A stretch of DNA of 64,000 bases, from positions 1-64,000 of the forward strand of contig NZ_JACAWV010000002.1 of assembly GCF_013390595.1 (NCBI RefSeq), in the 5' to 3' direction. The position numbers and the translations under genes were made by a program. This DNA is from Rhizobium sp. RM (GTDB lineage Bacteria; Pseudomonadota; Alphaproteobacteria; Rhizobiales; Rhizobiaceae). Of this stretch, positions 34,739-42,903 are shown in pieces (position 1 is the stretch's first letter; each line of letters starts with the position of its first letter). The notes under the pieces are model-generated. The model saw only the letters and a list, made by a program, of their open reading frames with translations, was not told the DNA's origin and made no database searches.

Positions 34739-35139
34739 TCATCGGTATGGGCAGCGATCTTATCGACATCCGCCGCGTTGAAAATTCGCTGAACCGGTTT
34801 GGTGAGCGCTTCACTCACCGTTGCTTCACCGACATCGAGCGCGCCAAATCCGATGGACGAAAAAACCGTGCCGCGTCGTATGCCAAACGCTTCGCCGCCA
34901 AGGAGGCCTGTTCGAAGGCGCTTGGAACAGGGCTTGCCAATGGCGTTTTCTGGAAAGATATGGGTGTCGTCAATCTGCCGGGTGGAAAGCCGACAATGGC
35001 GCTCACCAATGGTGCGGCAAAAAGGCTTGAGACGATGCTGCCGGCTGGTCACAAGGCCAACATTCACCTTACAATCACGGACGACTACCCTTACGCTCAG
35101 GCATTTGTGATTATCGAAGCCCTTCCTGTTAGCGGTTAA
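34735..35139 (+). CDS. acpS: Holo-[acyl-carrier-protein] synthase
   Basis: A 134-residue enzyme that transfers the 4'-phosphopantetheine group of CoA to acyl carrier protein. Signature [12 protein letters not shown] at the N terminus (metal-binding D8) and [16 protein letters not shown] in the middle (catalytic glutamate). The length is standard. It overlaps the upstream DUF2062 gene by four bases and is followed by a 189-base gap before lepB. Confidence 0.96.
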   Translation: MIIGMGSDLIDIRRVENSLNRFGERFTHRCFTDIERAKSDGRKNRAASYAKRFAAKEACSKALGTGLANGVFWKDMGVVNLPGGKPTMALTNGAAKRLETMLPAGHKANIHLTITDDYPYAQAFVIIEALPVSG

Positions 35140-35328
35140 GCCATATTGCCGTTCTATTTGCGGCCGTATGACGGAAGCGCTTCCCTTCGGGCTGGAAAGG
35201 CTCTAGAGAAGTCCCTCGAAATGCGAAAGTGTTTTCAGGTGGAATGGAAACCGGCTTCCCGGCTGGAACCGCAACAGAAAGGTTCCTGCTGACGGGGAAA
35301 TCCGGGCAACAATAAGACAGGTCTTTAA

Positions 35329-36075
35329 GTGTCCGAAAAAACTGAGAAGAAGCAGAACGCTCTCTGGGAAAACGTCAAGGTCATCGTCCAGGCGTTGTTG
35401 CTCGCCATGGTCATTCGCACCGTTCTCTTTCAGCCCTTCACGATCCCGTCCGGCTCCATGATGCCGACGCTTCTAGTGGGCGATTACCTGTTCGTGAACA
35501 AGTTCTCCTACGGCTATTCGAAATACTCGTTGCCGTTCTCGCCGGACCTGTTCTCCGGTCGTATCCTGCAGTTCTCCGAACCGAAGCGCGGTGATGTCGT
35601 GGTGTTCCGCCTGCCGCCGAACCCGGAAGTCGATTACATCAAGCGCCTTGTTGGCCTGCCGGGTGATCGCATCCAGGTGACCAACGGCGTGCTGTTCATC
35701 AACGGGCAGCCTGTCCCGAAGCAGCCGGATGGCGTGTTTACGTCGGACTATCGCGCTGATCCGGGCGCAAACGTTCCGGTATTCCGTGAGACACTCGACA
35801 ATGGCGTAACTTACGACACACTGGACCAGTCGCCGGATAGCCGTGGGGATAACACCCGCGAATTCGTGGTGCCTGAAGGTCATTACTTCATGATGGGCGA
35901 CAATCGCGACAATTCGCTCGATAGCCGCTTCGATGTTGGTTTCGTGCCGGCAGAAAATCTGATCGGCCGCGCCAGCGTCATCTTCTTCTCGCTGGGCAAT
36001 GACACACCGTTCAGCCGCATTTGGGAATGGCCAGCCAACATGCGTTGGGATCGCCTCTTCAAGGTTGTGGAATGA
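35329..36075 (+). CDS. lepB: Signal peptidase I
   Basis: A 248-residue inner-membrane serine protease that removes signal peptides from exported proteins. It starts with GTG at 35329. A single N-terminal membrane anchor (about 15-35) precedes the catalytic domain, with the nucleophile S43 in PSGSMMPTL and the general base K105 in DYIKRLVGLPGD; box E, GDNRDNSLDSR, is near residue 188. It overlaps rnc by four bases, forming the lepB-rnc-era operon that is widespread in proteobacteria. Confidence 0.96.
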   Translation: MSEKTEKKQNALWENVKVIVQALLLAMVIRTVLFQPFTIPSGSMMPTLLVGDYLFVNKFSYGYSKYSLPFSPDLFSGRILQFSEPKRGDVVVFRLPPNPEVDYIKRLVGLPGDRIQVTNGVLFINGQPVPKQPDGVFTSDYRADPGANVPVFRETLDNGVTYDTLDQSPDSRGDNTREFVVPEGHYFMMGDNRDNSLDSRFDVGFVPAENLIGRASVIFFSLGNDTPFSRIWEWPANMRWDRLFKVVE

Positions 36076-36791
36076 GTAAGAGCAAGCCGCTTTCAGTCGA
36101 GGAAATCTCCCGGCTGGAGACGTTGATCGGATATCAGTTCAAGGAAAAGGCCCGGCTCGACCGGGCCTTGACCCACGCCAGTGCGCGCTCCGGCACGACC
36201 GAAAATTATGAGCGGCTGGAGTTCCTCGGAGACCGCGTTCTCGGTCTCAGCGTTGCCGAACTTCTGTTCTCCACCTTTCGCTCTGCAACGGAAGGTGAGC
36301 TGTCCGTCCGTTTGAACCAGCTCGTCAGCGCTGAGTCCTGTGCCTCCATTGCCGATGAAATGGGTCTCCACCTGTTTATCCGCACTGGCGCGGACGTGAA
36401 GCGACTGACCGGCAAGGCGATGCTGAACGTGCGCGCTGACGTGGTGGAAAGCCTGATTGCGGCGATCTATCTCGATGGCGGGCTGGAAGCTGCTCGTGGG
36501 TTTATTCTGAAATTCTGGCAGGGCCGCGCAACCCGCGTTGATGCAGGACGTCGCGATGCGAAGACCGAGTTGCAGGAATGGGCCCATGCAAGATTTTCCG
36601 TTACACCTCTTTATCGGATTGACGACCGCTCCGGTCCGGATCACGATCCACGTTTCACGGTGACCGTGGAAATACCGGGCGTAAAGCCGGAAACGGGTGT
36701 AGAACGTTCCAAGCGCGCAGCAGAACAAGTGGCTGCGACCAGGCTTCTGGAACGCGAAGGTGTCTGGCAGAAGGCCGACACAAAAAACTGA
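36072..36791 (+). CDS. rnc: Ribonuclease III
   Basis: A 239-residue double-strand-specific endonuclease that processes rRNA and regulates mRNAs. The catalytic signature ERLEFLGDRVLGL spans residues 47-59, with the second acidic pair in NVRADVVESLIAAIY. The double-stranded RNA-binding domain fills about 160-230 (DAKTELQEWAHARF). Start at 36072 overlaps the lepB stop; a longer frame from 36021 only reflects the lepB overlap. Confidence 0.96.
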   Translation: MSKSKPLSVEEISRLETLIGYQFKEKARLDRALTHASARSGTTENYERLEFLGDRVLGLSVAELLFSTFRSATEGELSVRLNQLVSAESCASIADEMGLHLFIRTGADVKRLTGKAMLNVRADVVESLIAAIYLDGGLEAARGFILKFWQGRATRVDAGRRDAKTELQEWAHARFSVTPLYRIDDRSGPDHDPRFTVTVEIPGVKPETGVERSKRAAEQVAATRLLEREGVWQKADTKN

Positions 36792-36850
36792 GCGCACAGA
36801 AGAGCCTTGAGGGCGACTGTGCTGAATACCTCTGAACCTGAATGGACATC

Positions 36851-37792
36851 ATGACTGATCTCGAGAACCCTGCCGTATCCGGCGATGACAATAACCTTCC
36901 GACCCGTTCCGGCTTCGTGGCGTTGATCGGCCCGACCAATGCGGGAAAGTCGACGCTGGTCAACCGGCTGGTTGGCGCCAAGGTTTCTATCGTCAGCCAC
37001 AAGGTTCAGACGACGCGCGCCGTGATGCGCGGCATCGCCATTCACGACAACGCCCAGATCGTGTTCATGGATACGCCCGGCATCTTCAAGCCGCGTCGTC
37101 GGCTCGATCGCGCCATGGTCACATCCGCCTGGGGCGGTGCCAAGGATGCTGATGTCATCCTGCTTTTGATCGATAGCGAACGTGGTCTGAAGGGCGACGC
37201 CGAAACCATTCTGGAAGGCCTGAAGGACGTTCCGCAGAAGAAAATCCTGTGCCTGAACAAGATCGATCAGGTGAAGCGTGAGGATCTTCTGAAGCTCGCC
37301 GCTGCGGCGAACGAAATCGTTGCCTTTGATCGCACCTTCATGATCTCCGCCACCAACGGTTCCGGTTGCGAGGATCTGATGAACTACCTGGCCGCCGCTC
37401 TGCCCGAGGGTCCTTGGTATTATCCGGAAGACCAGATTTCCGATCTGCCGATGCGCCAGCTTGCGGCCGAAATTACCCGCGAAAAGCTGTTTTTGCGCCT
37501 GCATCAGGAGCTGCCCTACGCTTCCCACGTCGAGACTGAAAAGTGGGAAGAGCGCAAGGATGGTTCGGTCCGGATCGAGCAGGTGATCTACGTCGAGCGT
37601 GAAAGCCAGAAGAAGATCGCTCTTGGCAAGGGTGGCGAGGCGATCAAGTCGATCTCGTCCGCGTCTCGCAAGGAGCTTTCCGAAATCCTCGAGCAGCCGG
37701 TCCACCTCTTCCTGTTCGTCAAGGTGCGTGAAAACTGGGGTGATGATCCCGAGCGCTTCCGCGAGATGGGGCTGGAGTTCCCGCGCAACTGA
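36851..37792 (+). CDS. era: GTPase Era
   Basis: A 313-residue GTP-binding protein that binds the 3' end of 16S rRNA during 30S assembly. The G1 motif GPTNAGKST is at about 27-35, DTPG (G3) at about 73, NKID (G4) at about 137, and the C-terminal KH-type RNA-binding domain starts at about 205 (IGKGGEAIKSI analogue KIALGKGGEAIKSIS). Start placed at the ATG at 36851, five bases after TGGA; an ATG at 36842 is the alternative. Third gene of the lepB operon. Confidence 0.95.
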   Translation: MTDLENPAVSGDDNNLPTRSGFVALIGPTNAGKSTLVNRLVGAKVSIVSHKVQTTRAVMRGIAIHDNAQIVFMDTPGIFKPRRRLDRAMVTSAWGGAKDADVILLLIDSERGLKGDAETILEGLKDVPQKKILCLNKIDQVKREDLLKLAAAANEIVAFDRTFMISATNGSGCEDLMNYLAAALPEGPWYYPEDQISDLPMRQLAAEITREKLFLRLHQELPYASHVETEKWEERKDGSVRIEQVIYVERESQKKIALGKGGEAIKSISSASRKELSEILEQPVHLFLFVKVRENWGDDPERFREMGLEFPRN

Positions 37793-37879
37793 TATCTCCG
37801 CTGATCTCTCGGGAACCGGAACACCTCCGGCTGGGTTGTTACTGACATAAGTTTCAACCTTTCCCGATAGCGGATATTC

Positions 37880-38632
37880 ATGTCGCCCAAAAAACCGAAC
37901 GGCATTTCCACAACCCCCTGTCAGCACTGTCCCTTGCGGGATATCCCGCATTTCAGGGACTTCTCTTCCGCCGAACTGGATTTCGTTTCCCGCTTCAAGA
38001 CGGGCGAGCTTGCGGTTGAGAGTTCATCGGTCATTCTCATGGAAGGATCGCACAGTGCACACCTCTATACGGTGCTGCACGGCTGGGCCTTCCGTTACAA
38101 GACACTGGAAGACGGCAGGCGTCAGATCCTGAATTACGTACTGCCCGGCGATCTCGTCGGGTTGCAGGGAACGGTAATGGGCGAGATGCAGCATTCCGTG
38201 GAAGCGCTATCTCCGGTTACGCTCTGTGTGTTCGAGCGCTCGCGTCTCAACAGCCTTTTTACTGATCATCCAAGCCTTGCCTATGATCTGACCTGGATAG
38301 CGGCAAGTGAGGAGCGGATGCTGGACAGCCACCTGCTGAGCGTCGGCCGCCGTACCGCGCTGGAGCGGGCGGCCTACCTGATTGCGTTTCTGTATCGCAA
38401 GGCAAAAGCGGTCAATCTCATGAACGGCGACACGCCGATCCCCGTGACGCAGCAGCATGTCGCTGATACGCTTGGCCTTTCCATCGTTCACACCAACAAG
38501 ACGCTTCGCAAGCTTGCAGATCGTGGCCTGATCCGCTGGACGGACAAGGGCTGTCTGGTCCTGGATGATGCAGGACTTGCCGAAGAGGCTGGATGGGACG
38601 ACGACGGAAAAAGCCTCCGGCCATTCATCTGA
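37880..38632 (+). CDS. Crp/Fnr-family transcriptional regulator
   Basis: A 250-residue regulator with an N-terminal cyclic-nucleotide-like effector domain (about 30-150; LYTVLHGWAFRYKTLEDGRR, LPGDLVGLQG) and a C-terminal winged helix (about 170-230) with recognition stretch QHVADTLGLSIVHTNKTLRK. The N terminus has a CxxC pair (PCQHCPLRD) but lacks the full set of four cysteines that binds an oxygen-labile [4Fe-4S] cluster in FNR, so sensing mode is unclear. It stands alone after era. Confidence 0.85.
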   Translation: MSPKKPNGISTTPCQHCPLRDIPHFRDFSSAELDFVSRFKTGELAVESSSVILMEGSHSAHLYTVLHGWAFRYKTLEDGRRQILNYVLPGDLVGLQGTVMGEMQHSVEALSPVTLCVFERSRLNSLFTDHPSLAYDLTWIAASEERMLDSHLLSVGRRTALERAAYLIAFLYRKAKAVNLMNGDTPIPVTQQHVADTLGLSIVHTNKTLRKLADRGLIRWTDKGCLVLDDAGLAEEAGWDDDGKSLRPFI

Positions 38633-38771
38633 TTGTTTTACGACATGTCTTTTTTAAATGACGTGGCTGTCTCAATTTGCGAAATCTGCGGTGATCTCGC
38701 ATCGCGTAAATGCGCGGTGACAGTCATAAAGCGTCCGCCTGGCGGGCTTTATCATTTGGAAAGAAAAAGAC

Positions 38772-39134
38772 ATGGTGCCGCAGCGGGTTGTCATCGTTGA
38801 GGATGAATATCTGGTGGCGCTCGATATCGAAGCCGTTCTCCAGTCCCTCGGAATAGAAACGATCGTGATCGCGACCACCTTGGCGCAGGCGCAGAACGCC
38901 GTGCAGACCGAGCGTCCCGACTGCGTGCTTCTTGATGTCAGTCTTTCCGATGGCAAAAGTTACGACTTTGCCCGCAGTCTTCGAAGCGATGGCGTGCCGT
39001 TCGGTTTTGTCAGTGGCTACAGCGACACGAGCGGATTTCCCGAGGATCTCACGCACGCGCCACTGCTCGGCAAGCCGTTTGGCGAAAACGACATCGCCAT
39101 TTTCATCGAAAAGATCACCGCACCGGCGTCGTGA
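38772..39134 (+). CDS. Single-domain response regulator
   Basis: A 120-residue receiver domain with no output domain. The acidic pair E10-D11 (VIVEDEY), the phospho-acceptor D55 (CVLLDVSLSDG), and the switch K101 (LLGKPFG) are intact. Members of this type in alphaproteobacteria often act as phosphate sinks or partners in phosphorelays, some with PhyR. It is not near a histidine kinase here. It lies between a Crp/Fnr regulator and recO. Confidence 0.85.
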   Translation: MVPQRVVIVEDEYLVALDIEAVLQSLGIETIVIATTLAQAQNAVQTERPDCVLLDVSLSDGKSYDFARSLRSDGVPFGFVSGYSDTSGFPEDLTHAPLLGKPFGENDIAIFIEKITAPAS

Positions 39135-39197
39135 ACCGTAACGTTTTCTCGCCATATCGGTTATGATCGGCTGAATCGAAATTCGGACGACTTCTCT

Positions 39198-39962
39198 ATG
39201 CAGTGGCAGGACGAGGCAATCATTCTGGGCGTAAAGCGCCACGGCGAGACAAGTGTGATCGCCGAGGTGATGACGCGTTCGCGTGGCCGCTACCTTGGAA
39301 TGGTTCGTTCCGGCCGGTCGCGCAGCATGCAGCCGGTGCTGCAGGCGGGCAACAGAGTGGATGTCGTCTGGCGTGCACGCCTGCATGACCATCTCGGTGA
39401 ATACCGCATCGAACCGCTGCAACTGCGTGCGGCGCAACTGATGGAAACCGCAACAGCGGTCTATGGCGTTCAGGCCATGGGCGCCCTGTTGCGGCTTTTG
39501 CCCGAGCGAGACCCGCACCCGCATCTCTATCAGGCTCTGGATATCATTCTCGACAATCTTCATGATCCGGCCGATGCCGGTGAGCTGTTCGTGCGGTTCG
39601 AACTGGCTGTATTGAACGACCTCGGTTTTGGGCTCGATCTTGCCGAATGCGCTGCGACCGGTTTGCGGACCGATCTCGTCTATGTTTCGCCGAAAACGGG
39701 CAGGGCGGTGTGCCGTGCAGCCGGCGCTCCCTATGCCGACCGCATGTTGGCGCTTCCTGCATTTCTGAGTGAAGAGCAGTCAGAGGCCGCCGATTGTGAA
39801 AGTCTTGCCGCTGCGTTTCGGCTGACCGCGCATTTTCTCAACCGGCATGTTTATGATCCGCGGGGCCTCAATGAAAACGCCGCCCGCGACGGTTTCGTGC
39901 AGGCGGCGCTAAAAGCGCTGCAGCGTAAGACCGCGCCGCCGACACTCGACAAGGCGGGATAA
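39198..39962 (+). CDS. recO: DNA repair protein RecO
   Basis: A 254-residue recombination mediator that helps RecR load RecA on SSB-coated DNA. It opens [20 protein letters not shown], the OB-fold domain (about 1-75), followed by a helical C-terminal domain with LAECAATG and [17 protein letters not shown]; the normal four-cysteine zinc site is only partly visible. Length is typical of alphaproteobacterial RecO. It is separated from the convergent MFS gene by 23 bases. Confidence 0.94.
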   Translation: MQWQDEAIILGVKRHGETSVIAEVMTRSRGRYLGMVRSGRSRSMQPVLQAGNRVDVVWRARLHDHLGEYRIEPLQLRAAQLMETATAVYGVQAMGALLRLLPERDPHPHLYQALDIILDNLHDPADAGELFVRFELAVLNDLGFGLDLAECAATGLRTDLVYVSPKTGRAVCRAAGAPYADRMLALPAFLSEEQSEAADCESLAAAFRLTAHFLNRHVYDPRGLNENAARDGFVQAALKALQRKTAPPTLDKAG

Positions 39963-39985
39963 GCCAAGCGGGCGACGACGAGGGG

Positions 39986-41200
39986 TCAGGCAATCGCGGG
40001 CCGCGGTGCCGGCCGTTCCTGGATGGGCCAGTGGACGATGGCGGCAAAGATGCCCATGCCGACGCCAAGCCACCAGACGAGATCGTAGGAACCGAGCTTG
40101 TCGTAAAGGAAGCCTCCGAGCCAGACGCCGAGGAACGAGCCGATCTGGTGCGACAGGAACACTACGCCGCCGAGCATGCCCAGATGCCGCGTGCCGAACA
40201 TGATCGCCACGAGCGCATTGGTTGGCGGCACGGTGGAGAGCCATAGAATGCCCATCACGGCGGCAAAGATCACGACGGTAAGCGGCGTCTGCGGCAGAAG
40301 CAGGAACGCGGTCACGGCGACCGAACGGGCAATATAGATATAGGCCAGCAGGTAAGGCTTGGAATAGCGCTGCGCGATAACGCCTGCCGCCAACGAACCG
40401 ATGATGTTGAAAAAGCCGATCAGCGCCATGGCGATCACGGCATAACGTGCCTCGATACCGATATCGCCGAGATAGGCAGGGAAATGCGCGGTGATGAAGG
40501 CGACCTGAAAACCGCACACGAAAAAGCCGGTTGTCAGCAATAGATAGCTTTTGTGACCCAGGGCTTCTCTCAGCGCCTCGCCAGCCGTCTGCTGGAACTG
40601 TGACTGGGATTGCGTGCCGGAAGACGAGTTGCCACGCATCGGCCAGGCGAGCAGCGGCACGAGCAGCATCATCGCAGCAAGCCAGACCAGGCTGTCCGAC
40701 CATCCATAGGTCGAAATCAATCCCTGACTGATGGGGGCAAACAGGAACATGCCTGCCGAGCCGGCAGCGGTGCCGATACCGAAGGCGAAGGACCGCTGCT
40801 GCGGTGTGACATGTCGGGCGAATGCCGAAAGGATGACGCTGAAGGAACCCGCCGCGATGCCGAGACCCACCAGCACACCACCACCGAAATGCAGCCAGAA
40901 CGGTGAGGTGCCAAACGACATGCAGACAAGGCCGGCGGCATAGAGAACACCTGACATCACCAGCACCCTGCCGGTGCCATATTTATCGGCCAGTGCGCCG
41001 AAAAACGGCTGCCCGAGGCCCCAGAACAGGTTCTGAAGCGCCATGGCGAGACCGAAGGTCGAGCGGTCCCAACCTGTGTCAGCCAACATCGGCAACTGGA
41101 AAAAGCCCATGGCGGAGCGCGGGCCGAAGGTCATCACGGCGATCAGCGATCCCGCGATGATGATAAGCCAGGGCATGCTCTGGCGCGCAGCTTGTGACAT
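39986..41200 (-). CDS. MFS transporter (oxalate/formate or monocarboxylate-like)
   Basis: A 404-residue inner-membrane carrier with twelve hydrophobic segments. Start at 41200 follows GGGAGGGG. The sequence RSAMGFFQLPMLADTGW near TM1, GQPFFGALADKYGTGRVL (motif A) and the helix GFFVCGFQVAFITAHFPAYL (start of the second half) place it in the OFA/MCT-like branch, whose members move monocarboxylates or related anions. No transported substrate can be inferred from neighbours. A 202-base gap separates it from the MOSC gene upstream on the same strand. Confidence 0.82.
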   Translation of the reverse strand: MSQAARQSMPWLIIIAGSLIAVMTFGPRSAMGFFQLPMLADTGWDRSTFGLAMALQNLFWGLGQPFFGALADKYGTGRVLVMSGVLYAAGLVCMSFGTSPFWLHFGGGVLVGLGIAAGSFSVILSAFARHVTPQQRSFAFGIGTAAGSAGMFLFAPISQGLISTYGWSDSLVWLAAMMLLVPLLAWPMRGNSSSGTQSQSQFQQTAGEALREALGHKSYLLLTTGFFVCGFQVAFITAHFPAYLGDIGIEARYAVIAMALIGFFNIIGSLAAGVIAQRYSKPYLLAYIYIARSVAVTAFLLLPQTPLTVVIFAAVMGILWLSTVPPTNALVAIMFGTRHLGMLGGVVFLSHQIGSFLGVWLGGFLYDKLGSYDLVWWLGVGMGIFAAIVHWPIQERPAPRPAIA

Positions 41201-41402
41201 AGGGACCCCTCCCAAGGCAGCGCTGCGCAGGTGATTGCATGCGCAAGAAAAGCTGCGGATTTCAGCAGTATTGGAAGAATTATTATCGTCTGTCGGGTTG
41301 TCTCACCAGACACTTTTCTTGACAGGCTGCATCAACGCCGTTGATGCGGGACCCAGCTTCGACGCTTGTGCAAGAGATGATCCGACAGTCCGCTGCGTGG
41401 GC

Positions 41403-42248
41403 TCAGCCGCGACGTTTGATGGCCCAGCCTTCAGTCCGATCCTCGACGATGGTTGCGACATCGCCAACGGCGATCCGGCCGATACCCCGGGGAGTGACGT
41501 TCCATCCAAACAGCACGCCGGGAACACGTCTATCCGCGGACATACGAATGCGCCCCATGGCCTTCATGGGCGAAGGGACGTCGCGTGAGCCGGTCTGCTG
41601 GTCCTGCGTGGTCATGATGCAGCGCGCGCAGGGTTTGACGAGATCGAGCCGGATGCCGCCAATCTCGATGGCAGACCAACGGTCTTCAGCCCAGGCTTCA
41701 TCGGTTTCCAGCACGATATTAGGACGGAAGCGGTCCATGCCGACGCTGTCTTCACCATTCGCCTGCATATCGCGGTTGAGAGCGGCAAGCGATGCGGTCG
41801 TGGTCACGAGTATCTGGTAGCCGTCCGCGAAGGTGACGGGCGTTTCATTGCCGGTCCATTCGAGGCTTGCGATTCGTTCGGCCGACTCATCGAAGAAGAC
41901 GAGCTTCACATCGCGGCCCAGCCATTCCGAAAGCGTGCCGTTGACCTCATCATCTGCGACTGCGGCATTGACGATGGATTTCCACACCGCCACGTCCATG
42001 CGCTGCCCCGATGCAGCAGCGAAAATCTCGCCCTTGCCATCACTGGAAAACCGCATGCCGCCATTTTCATGGAAGGCCAACAATGTTGCGATGGCTGGCA
42101 ATTCCCGTTGGGTGATGAAATGACCGGAAGGATCGACCAGCATTGCGCGCCGATCGCCCGGCAGGCCTTCGGCGGAAATATCGCTGGCCTGAAGCGGAAT
42201 GCCACGCCCGCTTTTGAGCGGATAGATGTTGAGTTCGGTAACGCGCAT
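41403..42248 (-). CDS. MOSC-domain protein (YcbX-like)
   Basis: A 281-residue protein with an N-terminal MOSC beta-barrel domain (about 1-115; LNIYPLKSGRGIPLQASDI, GLPGDRRAMLVD) and a C-terminal MOSC domain (about 130-275), with the conserved cysteine in LVKPCARCIMTT. MOSC proteins bind molybdenum cofactor; YcbX-type members reduce N-hydroxylated compounds such as 6-hydroxylaminopurine. It sits ten bases after the HD-domain gene stop on the same strand, so co-transcription is likely. Confidence 0.88.
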   Translation of the reverse strand: MRVTELNIYPLKSGRGIPLQASDISAEGLPGDRRAMLVDPSGHFITQRELPAIATLLAFHENGGMRFSSDGKGEIFAAASGQRMDVAVWKSIVNAAVADDEVNGTLSEWLGRDVKLVFFDESAERIASLEWTGNETPVTFADGYQILVTTTASLAALNRDMQANGEDSVGMDRFRPNIVLETDEAWAEDRWSAIEIGGIRLDLVKPCARCIMTTQDQQTGSRDVPSPMKAMGRIRMSADRRVPGVLFGWNVTPRGIGRIAVGDVATIVEDRTEGWAIKRRG

Positions 42249-42258
42249 CGTGCTCTCC

Positions 42259-42903
42259 TCAGATTTCGTCGAGAAACAGGGCCAGCACCTGCTTCAGTCT
42301 GTCGTGACGTTCTCTCGCCATGTCCCGTCCCATCTGTGTCTTGAAGCCGTCGGCGAGCTTGAACAGTTTCGTTTCGAAATGATCGATGGCGAAGGCGCGG
42401 TCGTCGAGTGGCCTGTCTTTTGCCAGCGGGTCGACAGGATCGTAAAGCGCCGAACCCATACGCCCGGCGATGTAAAAGCATCGCGCCGCACCGACCATGC
42501 CGATCGCGTCCAGACGGTCCGCATCCTGAAGGATTTTCGCTTCCAGTGTCTGTGGTTCGATATTGGCCGAGAAGCTGTGAGCCGTAATGGCATGGGCGGC
42601 GGCGTCGATCTTTGTCTGTTGCCAGCCCAGAGATGCAAGAATCTCGCTCGCCTTTTCAGCGGCAAGCCGCGAGGCCTGAGAACGAAGCGGCGAGTTTTTC
42701 TCGACGGCCACGCAGTCATGCAGAAGTACGCTTGCGGCCAGCACATCCCCATCGCCGCCTTCACCGGAATGGATGCGCATGGCATTGCCGAAAACGCGGT
42801 GGATATGGGCAAGGTCGTGCGATCCGTCGCCCACATCAGCGGCATGGGGGATCAATGCTTCGGCAAGCGGTGCGTAGGGGGCAAAGGCGTTTGCGGCAAT
42901 CAT
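42259..42903 (-). CDS. HD-domain phosphohydrolase
   Basis: A 214-residue protein of the HD superfamily (YedJ-like). Metal ligands are GSHDLAHIHRVFGNA (first His pair), LLHDCVAVE (HD pair), ITAHSF, and ILQDADRLDAIG (last Asp), spaced as in characterised nucleotide and small-phosphate hydrolases. The substrate is unknown. It overlaps the upstream DUF2339 gene by four bases, indicating translational coupling, and precedes the MOSC gene. Confidence 0.85.
   Translation of the reverse strand: MIAANAFAPYAPLAEALIPHAADVGDGSHDLAHIHRVFGNAMRIHSGEGGDGDVLAASVLLHDCVAVEKNSPLRSQASRLAAEKASEILASLGWQQTKIDAAAHAITAHSFSANIEPQTLEAKILQDADRLDAIGMVGAARCFYIAGRMGSALYDPVDPLAKDRPLDDRAFAIDHFETKLFKLADGFKTQMGRDMARERHDRLKQVLALFLDEI

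Noticed and set aside
37812-37840. EcfG-like promoter before the Crp/Fnr gene (GGAAC with GGTT about 17 bases later)
   Set aside because: The -10 element deviates from CGTT and a second GGAAC in the same stretch has no partner, so chance is likely.
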